60,438 nucleotides of DNA from Candidatus Magasanikbacteria bacterium GW2011_GWC2_37_14 (GCA_000990355.1 LBSX01000006.1:1-60438), one strand, 5' to 3'; positions 46,729 through 55,694 are shown, counted from the first letter of the stretch. Numbers and translations are program-made. Notes: generated from the letters alone by a model not told the origin.

Positions 46729-46798
46729 AAAGAACTCCCCAAATCTGCTTTGTTTCTTTATTAAAAGAATTAGAGCAGAGGGGAGTTCTTTTTGTTTT
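46729..46798 (+). terminator. Long-stem terminator at the end of GC island B
   Basis: AAAGAACTCCCC aaa TCTGCT ... AGCAGA GGGGAGTTCTTT TTG. Confidence 0.8.
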
Positions 46799-46903
46799 TG
46801 TCATGCTGAATTCACCTGCCTATCGGCAGACAGGTTTCAGCATCCCAAAGGATCCTGAAACCTTTCGGCGTGAGCTCAGGTCGAATGCAAGTTCAGAATG
46901 ACA
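46799..46903. repeat. Palindromic repeat family III overlapping the 3' end of truB
   Basis: tgtcatgctgaa...cagcatcc...gatcctgaaacc...cagaatgaca. Confidence 0.75.
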
Positions 46904-47644
46904 ATTGTCTGGCGTCTTTGCATCTGCTAATTTATATTCTCCAATCTTTGTCCTTTCCAATTCCTCGCAATACGCCCCACAGCCTAGCTTTTTACCAATG
47001 TCATTGGCCAGGGTACGGATATAAGTTCCGGCTGAACATTCTACTTCTATTTTTAGTGTTGGATAATTATAATCCAGAAGTTTTAGATTATAAATTTGTA
47101 TTTTATTTTTTTTACGTTTAACAGTTATCCCTTTGCGCGCCAAATTATATAATTTTTGGCCATTAATTTTTTTGGCAGAATACATTGGTGGCATCTGTTT
47201 AATTTTTCCGATGAATTTTTTTAACACCCGTTCAATTACCCCCCTTGGTAAAGGGGGGTGAGGGGGGTTATTGGTAAAAATTTTGGCAAACAACCCCCTT
47301 ATTCCCCCTTTTTTAAGGGGGATAATGATTGTACCTGTCTTATCAAACGTATCGCTTACTGAACCAAGTTTAATTGTTGCCACATAAGTCTTTGGTAGAT
47401 TTTTAAATTCATCCAGTCTTTTTGTTGCTTCTCTTCCCACACCAACAATCAAAAGCCCTGTGGCAAATGGGTCTAATGTACCGGCATGTCCAACTTTTAT
47501 TTTGTCATTGCGAGGAAGCCGATTCGCATCGGCTGACGTGGCAATCCCTTGGTTTTGTTTGCGTGCCATCTTTCTAACATAAGCCACAACATCAAAACTA
47601 GTCCAGCCTGAGGGTTTATTTATGAGCAGAAAATTATTTAACAT
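46820..47644 (-). CDS. truB: tRNA pseudouridine(55) synthase TruB carrying several repeat-derived segments
   Basis: LLINKPSGWTSFDVVAYVRK..KVGHAGTLDPFATGLLIVGVGREATK..CSAGTYIRTLANDIGKKLGCGAYCEELERTKIG. Confidence 0.92.
   Translation of the reverse strand: MLNNFLLINKPSGWTSFDVVAYVRKMARKQNQGIATSADANRLPRNDKIKVGHAGTLDPFATGLLIVGVGREATKRLDEFKNLPKTYVATIKLGSVSDTFDKTGTIIIPLKKGGIRGLFAKIFTNNPPHPPLPRGVIERVLKKFIGKIKQMPPMYSAKKINGQKLYNLARKGITVKRKKNKIQIYNLKLLDYNYPTLKIEVECSAGTYIRTLANDIGKKLGCGAYCEELERTKIGEYKLADAKTPDNCHSELAFDLSSRRKVSGSFGMLKPVCR
47239..47320. repeat. Palindromic repeat family IV, in frame in truB
   Basis: ccccccttggtaaaggggggtgagggggg...caacccccttattcccccttttttaaggggg. Confidence 0.75.
47503..47548. 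repeat. Palindromic repeat family I, in frame in truB
   Basis: tgtcattgcgaggaagccgattcgcatcggctgacgtggcaatccc. Confidence 0.75.
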
Positions 47645-47752
47645 ATTGTTCAGTTATCAGATATCAAATAGCAGATAGCAAATTGTAGACAAATTGATAT
47701 TTGTTATCTGCTATCTGTTAACTGTAGTCTGTTTATGTTACAATATTACCGT

Positions 47753-48721
47753 ATGCTGGATAAAAAAACAACAATGGGTTGGGGTAAAATTCAAGTAGAT
47801 GGTTCGGAAATTTGGGATGCCGAACCAATTTTTAAAAATGAAAAAGTTGTTTTTAAAGATTGGTTAAAATTACTTTTTTATCCCAAAAAATGGTTTTTGT
47901 ATAATTTTATTGTTAAGCATGTTAAAAGCGTCATTCCCGCGCAGGCGGGAATCTTCAGTAGGGGAAAGATCCCCGTTTTCACGGGGATGACGGAAGCTGA
48001 GTCATCTATTATTCGCGTACTAGATATTGGTTGTGGCACAGGCAGTGATGTAATTTCTTTAAAAAAGATTTTTGGTAGAAGTGTAGAAGTATATGGTGTG
48101 GATGTAGTAAATTTGCAAATGGATTTGGCACGCGAAAAAATAAAAAAATATGGAGTTTGGGCCGAAGTAAAGTGGTACAATGGCCAAGAATTACCATTTG
48201 TAGAAGATTATTTTGATGCAATTTACACTAGTGATGTTTTGGGTCATGTGGCCGATGTGCGTTCTTGGTTAAGTGAACTTAATCGGGTATTAAAACCAGG
48301 TGGGGTGTTGGCCATGTTTAGTGAATCAAAATTGGGTCGTCATGCTTATGTAAGAAATTATTTAATGAGTCGTGGTTTAAATGTAGATCCGCACGCCGAG
48401 TTTCATATTTCGCTTTATTCCAAAAATATTTTGCGTGAATATATTGAAGCCTCAGGTTTTGAAATAAAAAAAATGTATTCAGCTTTTTGGGCAAGTTTTT
48501 TGGTACACCCAGATGAATTTTTTGATAAGTTACAAAATCAACAAAAATTTCCAATTTTAAAATTAATTAATAAAATTTTATATAAAATTAAAAAACGTTT
48601 ACATCCTTATTCTACAGCTTTGTGTGAATTGTATGGACTAGTAGAAATGTATTTACTGGGCAAGTGGGTAGAGGCGCAGGGGTATGTGATACTTGCTAAG
48701 AAAAGATACGGCAAAGAATAA
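47753..48721 (+). CDS. SAM-dependent methyltransferase (class I)
   Basis: IIRVLDIGCGTGSDVISLKKIFG..YTSDVLGHVADVRSWLSELNRVLKPGGVLAMF. Confidence 0.88.
   Translation: MLDKKTTMGWGKIQVDGSEIWDAEPIFKNEKVVFKDWLKLLFYPKKWFLYNFIVKHVKSVIPAQAGIFSRGKIPVFTGMTEAESSIIRVLDIGCGTGSDVISLKKIFGRSVEVYGVDVVNLQMDLAREKIKKYGVWAEVKWYNGQELPFVEDYFDAIYTSDVLGHVADVRSWLSELNRVLKPGGVLAMFSESKLGRHAYVRNYLMSRGLNVDPHAEFHISLYSKNILREYIEASGFEIKKMYSAFWASFLVHPDEFFDKLQNQQKFPILKLINKILYKIKKRLHPYSTALCELYGLVEMYLLGKWVEAQGYVILAKKRYGKE
47930..47991. repeat. Palindromic repeat family II, in frame in methyltransferase
   Basis: gtcattcccgcgcaggcgggaatc...gatccccgttttcacggggatgac. Confidence 0.8.
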
Positions 48722-48892
48722 AGATTTAAAATAACAAATTACAAATTTCTAATGTCTAATAAAATGTCAAATTTTAATTTGATTTTTTGCAATTTCATTA
48801 GGTATTAGAAATTAGGTAATTAGACATTTATTCATACCTTGTTACTTTTATTAGCTTTTGTTATAATCTGTTTACTTATAAAATTATAAATT

Positions 48893-51079
48893 ATGTCTTA
48901 TAACTTCAAAGGTGGGGAATATTTAAACTTACAAGGCCAAACATTAGCAAGTTTACCAGGAATTGATCTAGAAAAATTAACCGAAATTGCCCGCATTATG
49001 CGTGGTTTTATTTTTACCACTGTAGAAGCGGCACGTTCTGGCCACCCAGGCGGTCCTAGTGCCAAAGTAGAACAATTTTTGGGAATGGTACTGGGTGGGG
49101 CAATGGCTTTTGACGCACTGGATCCAAAAAATACTGGTCGTGATCGGGTGATTTGGAGTGCTGGACATTGTTCGCCAGGTCTTTATGCTGGTTTGGCAGT
49201 AATTTATGAAGCTTTAAGAAAAGCTGGAATAAATTTTGATGGCAAAAAATTACAAGCAGTTTTGCCCGAAGATTTAGCTAGATTTCGTCACCCAGATGGT
49301 CCCCAAGGACACATTGAAAATCATAACCCTTTAACAGATTTTGGTACTGGCCCTTCGGGTCATGGTTTATCGGTAGCTGGAGGCATGGCAGCAGTACACA
49401 AATCTTGTGGTTTAAAAACCAAGTTTTGGGTGTTTATGGGCGATGCCGAAAGTGAAGAAGGTATGAGTTACGAAGCTCGTAATTTAATAAATGTAATTGG
49501 CTTGGATAACGTAATTGTTAGTTTGGATTATAATCATTATGGAATTGATGGCGATATCAACGAAGTAATTTCTTCGCCATATATTAATCATTGGTTGGGT
49601 ATGGGTTGGAATGTAATTGAAATTGATGGTCATAATCTTTTAGAATGTATTTATGCTTATAAAAAAGCTGCCGAAGGTTTTGCCAATGGCAGTCCGACAG
49701 TAGTTATTGCCCATACGATAAAAGGAAAATATTATGGTGCCAAAGAAAATACTGCTGATTCACATGGTAGCCCAGCGAAGTTTGATGAGTATGTGGCAAT
49801 CATGAAGAATTTAGGTTTTGAAGTGCCTGGTGTAGAAAAAGAAATTTTAAAAGATATTGCCGTAGTCCAAAATGCTTTAACTCCAGAATTAGGTAGTTAT
49901 ATTGCCGAGAGATTAGTAGTTACCAAAAATAATTTAAAAAGTGAGGAAGAAAATATAGGAATCATGAAAACAACTTTGGCTGGTCGAGAATTGGTTAATC
50001 CTACTTCTATAAAATGTCCAGTCGAATTACCAGCAGAATTTGTTTATGAGCCTGGCACCAAAGTAGCCACCCGCAAAGCCACCCAAGCTTGGTTTGAATG
50101 GTTAATGAAACAAACTGCTTTTTTCTATGCGGGTACTGGGGATTTAAGTAAATCAATTTTAACCGACAAGGCCGAAAAAGTATTTGGAATAATGTCGCGT
50201 ACTAATCCACTTGGTCGTGGCGTGCGTTTTGGGATTGCCGAACAAAATATGGCCATGTGGTCGGCCGGTTTAACCGTGGATCGTTTGCCTGGTGGTTTTG
50301 CGCCAGTTTCTATTTTTTCTTCTTATGCGGTGTTTACATCCATGATGACCAATTGTGTGCGTTTAACTTTAATCAATAATCATTTAGATCCAACGCACAA
50401 AGGTTTCTTTATAATGTTGGCCGCGCATGATGGCCCAGAAACTGGTGAAGATGGCCCAACGCACCAAGGAATGTATTGGATGAGTATTTTTACTGCCTAC
50501 CCAGGAATAAAAGTTTACAAACCACTAGACGCCAATGAAACCATTGCCATGTTGTTTTATGCTTTAGAAAAAGGCGAACCAATTGTTTTGTCGGTTTCTC
50601 GTCCTGATACTTTGGTCTTAGACAGAAGTGTAGGTTCGTCAAAGCCAGCTGACGCTAATAATGGTGCTTATGTTTTTTATGAAACTAAAGAATCAAAAGA
50701 AAATAGTAAAAAAATAGTTTTGGCTGTGAGTGGCAGTATTCCAATGGCAAATACCATGAAAATTGTCCCAGATTTGGAAGCACAAGGTTTAAGTGTAAAA
50801 GTTTTGGCAGTTACTTCGCCACAATTATTTGAAGAATTGCGAAAAAATAATCCGGCCAAAGCCCAGGAAATATTTGCCGATGAAGAACGCGCCATTACTA
50901 TTCCTATCCATAATGGTTGGAAAGGATTTTTGTATCCTTTTATTTTGCCAGCTGATTATCAGGAACGAGGAATTAGTATTGACACTTACTTAAAGTCTGG
51001 CACTAGTGATGAAGTATATGCTTTGGCGGGAATGATGAGTGAAGATATAAAAAATAAAATTTTAAATATTATTAAATAA
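48893..51079 (+). CDS. tkt: Transketolase
   Basis: RSGHPGGPSAKVEQFLG..HGLSVAGGMA..FMGDAESEEGMSYEA..HDGPETGEDGPTHQ. Confidence 0.9.
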   Translation: MSYNFKGGEYLNLQGQTLASLPGIDLEKLTEIARIMRGFIFTTVEAARSGHPGGPSAKVEQFLGMVLGGAMAFDALDPKNTGRDRVIWSAGHCSPGLYAGLAVIYEALRKAGINFDGKKLQAVLPEDLARFRHPDGPQGHIENHNPLTDFGTGPSGHGLSVAGGMAAVHKSCGLKTKFWVFMGDAESEEGMSYEARNLINVIGLDNVIVSLDYNHYGIDGDINEVISSPYINHWLGMGWNVIEIDGHNLLECIYAYKKAAEGFANGSPTVVIAHTIKGKYYGAKENTADSHGSPAKFDEYVAIMKNLGFEVPGVEKEILKDIAVVQNALTPELGSYIAERLVVTKNNLKSEEENIGIMKTTLAGRELVNPTSIKCPVELPAEFVYEPGTKVATRKATQAWFEWLMKQTAFFYAGTGDLSKSILTDKAEKVFGIMSRTNPLGRGVRFGIAEQNMAMWSAGLTVDRLPGGFAPVSIFSSYAVFTSMMTNCVRLTLINNHLDPTHKGFFIMLAAHDGPETGEDGPTHQGMYWMSIFTAYPGIKVYKPLDANETIAMLFYALEKGEPIVLSVSRPDTLVLDRSVGSSKPADANNGAYVFYETKESKENSKKIVLAVSGSIPMANTMKIVPDLEAQGLSVKVLAVTSPQLFEELRKNNPAKAQEIFADEERAITIPIHNGWKGFLYPFILPADYQERGISIDTYLKSGTSDEVYALAGMMSEDIKNKILNIIK

Positions 51080-51095
51080 AAATAACTAAATAATT

Positions 51096-51180
51096 TGTCA
51101 TGCTGAATTTATTTCAGCATCCCGGGAGATCCTGAAACCTTTCGGCGTGAGCTCAGGTCGAATGCGAGTTCAGGATGACA
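51096..51180. repeat. Palindromic repeat family III
   Basis: tgtcatgctgaatttatttcagcatcc...gatcctgaaacc...caggatgaca. Confidence 0.75.
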
Positions 51181-51190
51181 ATTAACACTT

Positions 51191-52621
51191 ATGCAAATAC
51201 CCAAATTTTTATCCGACAAAGGTTTTGTCCCAAACGTTACCATTAATCCTGCTTTAAATTATCTTGGCACAGAAACTGCTTTTGGTTTTGGTGCCGAAGT
51301 AATAAAAGTAGAAAATTCTGGCAAATTTCCGCAGATTTATAAATTTCATGTTGGTGATACCGGCCCTACCACTCCCGAACCAATTATCAATGTAGCAATT
51401 GAAGCTTTAAAAAATAAACAAACCAAGTATGGTCATTTCTTGGGTTATCCACAAGTGCGACAAAATATTGCCACATATTGGAGCCAAGTGCGGGGAGTGG
51501 AAATTAAACCAGAAAATATTTTGCTAGAACCAGCTGGTAAATCAGCTATTGAATTAACTTTGCAAACTCTTATTGCCCCAGGAGACAAAATTATTGTTCA
51601 AGATCCTGGGTATCCGGTTTATGAATCGTTAGCCGAGTTTTATCATCATGGCCAAGTTTTACATTGGCAAGCACACAAAGAAACAAACCCTTCGGCTATC
51701 GCTCAGGGCAAGACATTGGAATTTCGTGTAGAAGATTTGGAAAAATTATTTAGTGAAAATCAAAATATAAAATTATTAGTTATCAACACCCCACAAAATC
51801 CCACAGGCATGATGATGCCAAAAGAAACTTTGGAACAAGTGGCAGAATTAGTTAAGCAACACAAATTTTTTGTAATTTTTGACGATATTTATGATCAAAT
51901 TGTTTTTGGCGGGCGAAAACATTTTAGTTTTCTTTCTATTCCGGGCATGTTGGATTGGACGGTAAATTTAAATGGTTATTCCAAAAATTATGCGATGACT
52001 GGTTGGCGACTTGGTTTTACGGTTGCTCCAGCGTGGTTAATAGAAATTTTTGGTCGTTTGGCGATCAACAAATGGAGTAATGTAAATAAAATGGAACAAA
52101 TTGTGGCTGGGGCAATTTATGGTGATGTTGATTTGGATGGTTATCATTACAAAAGTGTAAAAGACGAAGTGCAAAAAATTATCAATCAAGATTTTGTGGA
52201 ATATGAAAAAAAGGGTGGATTTGTTTCCGAAGCCTTAAATTTACTTAAACCCTATATTGTTTGTAATGAAGCCGAAGGCGCTTTTTATCTTTTCCCAAGT
52301 TTTCAGCGAGTGCTAGATTTAAAATATGTAAAAGAAGATTTGGGTTTAAAATCGGATGTTGATTTACGTAATTGGTTATTGAATGAAAGGGGAGTGGCGA
52401 CACTGTCGGGCTCAGACTTTGGCGAAATGGGACGAGGTTATATTCGTTTTTCTTATGCCGAAGATCGCGAACGTCATATTATTCCGGGTATGAAACATAT
52501 TTTAAAAGTAGTAATTGAATTAATTGAAAAATCTGGTGAAGTGCCTTCAATAAAAGTAGAAGAGGTGGATGGAAAAGTTGGAGAATTAGTGAAAAAATAT
52601 TTTGTGGATAACTTGTATTGA
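51191..52621 (+). CDS. PLP-dependent aminotransferase class I/II
   Basis: VINTPQNPTGMMMPKETLEQ..FDDIYDQIVF..NGYSKNYAMTGWRLGF. Confidence 0.92.
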   Translation: MQIPKFLSDKGFVPNVTINPALNYLGTETAFGFGAEVIKVENSGKFPQIYKFHVGDTGPTTPEPIINVAIEALKNKQTKYGHFLGYPQVRQNIATYWSQVRGVEIKPENILLEPAGKSAIELTLQTLIAPGDKIIVQDPGYPVYESLAEFYHHGQVLHWQAHKETNPSAIAQGKTLEFRVEDLEKLFSENQNIKLLVINTPQNPTGMMMPKETLEQVAELVKQHKFFVIFDDIYDQIVFGGRKHFSFLSIPGMLDWTVNLNGYSKNYAMTGWRLGFTVAPAWLIEIFGRLAINKWSNVNKMEQIVAGAIYGDVDLDGYHYKSVKDEVQKIINQDFVEYEKKGGFVSEALNLLKPYIVCNEAEGAFYLFPSFQRVLDLKYVKEDLGLKSDVDLRNWLLNERGVATLSGSDFGEMGRGYIRFSYAEDRERHIIPGMKHILKVVIELIEKSGEVPSIKVEEVDGKVGELVKKYFVDNLY

Positions 52622-52646
52622 CAATGTATATACAATGTGATATAAT
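52618..52646 (+). promoter_or_regulatory. Consensus promoter with direct-repeat putative operator for the toxin-antitoxin operon
   Basis: TTGACA, 17-nt spacer, TATAAT; ACAATGTatatACAATGT in the spacer region. Confidence 0.8.
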
Positions 52647-52674
52647 GAATTTGTTAATATTTAAGTTAAATAAT

Positions 52675-52959
52675 ATGTCTAATACAGTGCAATTGCGTGT
52701 GGATGCTAAGACCAAGAAAAAAGTGGCTAGTATTTTTGCTAATTTGGGTTTAGATTTAAGTACTGGTGTGAAAATTTATTTTCAGCAGGTTTTAAAATGC
52801 AAAGGTATACCTTTTCCTTTGTTAACAGACAATGGTTTTACACCAGAACAGGAAAGAAAAATTTTGCGTGAATCAGAACAGACCAGAAAATTTTATGAGT
52901 TGGGAAAACGCCATGAACATACTTCGGTTGCTAGTTTGCTAAAAGAATTAATGGCTTAA
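52675..52959 (+). CDS. RelB/DinJ-family antitoxin
   Basis: VQLRVDAKTKKKVASIFANLGLDLSTGVKIYFQQVLKCKGIPFPL; ATG at 52675. Confidence 0.88.
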   Translation: MSNTVQLRVDAKTKKKVASIFANLGLDLSTGVKIYFQQVLKCKGIPFPLLTDNGFTPEQERKILRESEQTRKFYELGKRHEHTSVASLLKELMA

Positions 52960-52965
52960 TTTATT

Positions 52966-53250
52966 ATGTATTATAAGCTTAGATACTCCAGCCGTTTTAA
53001 GCGTCAATATAAAAAATTATGCCGTTCCGGACAAAATAGAATAGTTACTGAATTAATTAAGATAATGAATTTTTTGGCAGACAACAAGCGGTTGCCGGAG
53101 AAAAATTTTGTCCACAAATTATCTGGTGAATTTGAGGGATTTTACGAATGTCATATTTTTCCTGATTGGTTGTTAATATATCGTGTTTATGAAGATATTT
53201 TAGTTTTAGAATTTGTTGCTACTGGCACGCATGCAGAATTGTTTGAATAA
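52966..53250 (+). CDS. YafQ/RelE-family mRNA interferase toxin
   Basis: YKLRYSSRFKRQYKKLCR..LSGEFEGFYECHIFPDWLLIYRVYEDILVLEFVATGTHAELF. Confidence 0.9.
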   Translation: MYYKLRYSSRFKRQYKKLCRSGQNRIVTELIKIMNFLADNKRLPEKNFVHKLSGEFEGFYECHIFPDWLLIYRVYEDILVLEFVATGTHAELFE

Positions 53251-53267
53251 TTAATATTCAATATCTA

Positions 53268-53294
53268 CTACCACTTGTTTGAGTGGTTTTTTGT
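53268..53294 (+). terminator. Rho-independent terminator
   Basis: ACCACTtgtttGAGTGGTTTTTTG. Confidence 0.75.
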
Positions 53295-53296
53295 TA

Positions 53297-53325
53297 TTGA
53301 CAAATCTCTCTCTCTCTGCTTAAAT
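53297..53325 (+). promoter_or_regulatory. Promoter with (TC)n tract in the spacer, upstream of the OPT gene
   Basis: TTGACA-AATCTCTCTCTCTCTGC-TTAAAT, 17-nt spacer. Confidence 0.65.
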
Positions 53326-53512
53326 GAAAGTAGATTTCCATGTTTAAAGACGGCCTTTTTGGTCTATCTTGGCGTGGATTAACGTTCATTTTCAACGCAA
53401 CCTTGTGGGTTGCTTCAAATTGTTCGTTTGCAACTTGCACTTGCGGACGATTGATATTTTACTATTTGCACAATTTGCATCACTATCCCGATGAGATCGG
53501 GGGGAGGGACAG

Positions 53513-55597
53513 ATGTCAAGTCCGGGAAATGAGAGAAAAGAGTGGAGTGTAGGAGTCGTGGTACTCGGGGTGGTGTTGGCGATTTTCTTCGCCTTCTCGT
53601 CCCTTTACCTCGGTCTCCGCACGGGCAACACCATCTGCGCCAGTGTGCCTGCGGCTGTGGTCGCGGCCATCATCCTGCGGCGCGGCAGTTTGCTCCAGCA
53701 CAACATGGTCCAGACCATGGCCTCGGCCGGCGAGTCGCTGGCCGCGGGTGTTCTCTTTACCATGCCGGCGCTCGTCGTGAGCCAGGCGCTTCCGGATCTG
53801 CCTTGGTACCTGGTTTCGAGCGTTGCATTGTTCGGTGGCGTCGTAGGCATCATCTTCATGATCCGCATTAGGCGGCCGCTCATTGTGGAGCGCGACAAAG
53901 AATTGAAATATGCTGAAGGCCGTGCTACTGCGCGTATGCTCCAGATGTTCAAGAACAATCCGAGCGGCATTTGGTCACTCGTCAAGTTCTCGCTCATCGG
54001 AGTCATCGTCAAGGTCATGAACGGTATTCTGGGCATTGTTCCAGATACGGCCGTGCTCAAGGAGTTCAGCCGTACGGTCGACGGTGGTAAGGAAAAGACC
54101 GTCGTCATGTCCGTTGTCAGCGACATTTCGCTGGCCATGGTCGCTGTGGGCGTGATCATCGGTTTCAACGCCGCCATGCTGGTCCTGATCGGCGGCCTGA
54201 TGAACATGTTCACCCAGCCCCTCTACAGCTACCTGAGCCCGGACTTCAGCGCCGATACCAACCTCAAGTTGGTGGTACGGTTCCTGGGCATTGGTACCAT
54301 GGTGGTCGCGGCTTTCTACTCGCTCATCGCCATTGCCTTGGATCTCTGGAAATCGGAGAGCAAGCGACGTCGGGGGGCGGTCGGGGCTGTGGTCGTAAGC
54401 GACAACCAGGTCGACATGAAATCGTCGCACCAACTCGTCATCGCCGCCATGTGCATCTTCGGAGTCTTCGTGCTCTACCTACAGTTCTCGGGTTCGTTGG
54501 TACTGAGTCTGAGCTCCACGGTGGCTATCGTGATCGCCAGCGGATTCTTCTCGTTGGTCGCCAGTTACACTGTGGGACAGCTCGGTTCCACTTCCAACCC
54601 GGTTTCGGGCATGACCATCTCCGGCCTGCTCTTCGCCTGTTTGGTGCTCCTGCCGTTCCGGTCGCTTCTGACCGCAGACATAGCGCAGGCCAAGGTCATC
54701 TTGCTCGTGATCGCCGGAGTGGTGTGCTGTGCCGCGTGTACGGCCGGCGCTGTGTCGCAAGACCTGAAGACCGGTTTCCTGCTCAAGGCTAGTCCTAAGC
54801 GTCAGCAGTGGGCCATGATCCTTGGCACGGTCGTTTCGGCCTTGATCCTGCCCGTTCTGCTTTCGGCCTTGAATCAGGCGTACGGTTTTGGCGATCCCAC
54901 TCCCGAACATCCTCACCCCATGCCCGCACCTCAGGCCATGCTCATGTCCACCATTGTCCAGTCGTTCCTGACCTGGCTCTCTGGTGGGCAGATGCCGTAC
55001 TTGGGCATGGTGTTGATTGGCATGGTCCTGGGCCTCGTGCTCGTGGTCGGCGACATCCGGCTCAAGAAACTGCAGAAGCAGGGTCGCCAGGTCTTCCGGC
55101 TTTACCCCATGGCCACGGCCGTTGGCATCTACCTGGGCATCGCGGTAGCCATTCCCATCGCGATCGGCGGTCTGCTGGCGCTCTTCATCCAGCACAAGAT
55201 CAGCCCCAACAAGAACTTCCTGCCCAAGGTCCAGGCTGACGATGATGAGACCAGTCTGGAGGTTACCCCCAGGCGCGCCTACGAGACCATGGTGGAGACC
55301 CACTACGTCATGCCTGCCGCAGGTCTCATTGCTGGCGAAGCGCTCGTCGGCATCATCATCGCCCTGTGCCTGGTTAGTGGAGCTCGACTGCCGCTCGTGG
55401 ACCAGGCGGTCTCGGATCCTGGTCAGATCGGCGCCATGATCCAGATCTCGGCTGAGAAGTGGGCCAGCTTCATGAACATGATCTCCTGGTGTTCCTTCGT
55501 CGGGCTGTCCTTCATCGCGATCTACCTGCTCGGCTCGATCAGGAAGAGCTCCGGCGACACGTTCAAGAAGATCTACTGGGAAACCAGGAAGAAGTAA
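53513..55597 (+). CDS. OPT-family oligopeptide transporter in GC-rich island C
   Basis: Polytopic 694 aa; FFAFSSLYLGLRTGNTICASVPAAVVAAIILRR, AEGRATARML, TSNPVSGMTISGLLF; SD gggaggga. Confidence 0.85.
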   Translation: MSSPGNERKEWSVGVVVLGVVLAIFFAFSSLYLGLRTGNTICASVPAAVVAAIILRRGSLLQHNMVQTMASAGESLAAGVLFTMPALVVSQALPDLPWYLVSSVALFGGVVGIIFMIRIRRPLIVERDKELKYAEGRATARMLQMFKNNPSGIWSLVKFSLIGVIVKVMNGILGIVPDTAVLKEFSRTVDGGKEKTVVMSVVSDISLAMVAVGVIIGFNAAMLVLIGGLMNMFTQPLYSYLSPDFSADTNLKLVVRFLGIGTMVVAAFYSLIAIALDLWKSESKRRRGAVGAVVVSDNQVDMKSSHQLVIAAMCIFGVFVLYLQFSGSLVLSLSSTVAIVIASGFFSLVASYTVGQLGSTSNPVSGMTISGLLFACLVLLPFRSLLTADIAQAKVILLVIAGVVCCAACTAGAVSQDLKTGFLLKASPKRQQWAMILGTVVSALILPVLLSALNQAYGFGDPTPEHPHPMPAPQAMLMSTIVQSFLTWLSGGQMPYLGMVLIGMVLGLVLVVGDIRLKKLQKQGRQVFRLYPMATAVGIYLGIAVAIPIAIGGLLALFIQHKISPNKNFLPKVQADDDETSLEVTPRRAYETMVETHYVMPAAGLIAGEALVGIIIALCLVSGARLPLVDQAVSDPGQIGAMIQISAEKWASFMNMISWCSFVGLSFIAIYLLGSIRKSSGDTFKKIYWETRKK

Positions 55598-55659
55598 TTC
55601 AAGGAGGGAAAAGTCGGATGTATCCGTGACGCGTGTTCACCACACGCCGATCGTCGATC

Positions 55660-55694
55660 ATCAACAGGGGCGAGAAGTGCAAGATCTCGCCCCA
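55660..55694 (+). other. GC-rich hairpin downstream of the OPT gene
   Basis: GGGGCGAGA agtgcaaga TCTCGCCCC. Confidence 0.6.

Noticed and set aside
53340-53552. 70-aa plus ORF upstream of OPT
   Set aside because: No SD, spans the AT-rich leader and the true OPT start; more likely a 5' UTR.
53605-55303. Several antisense or alternative-frame ORFs (53605-54213 -, 54479-55303 -, 54808-55239 +, etc.) over the OPT gene
   Set aside because: GC-rich shadow ORFs; OPT frame has clear TM pattern and family motifs.
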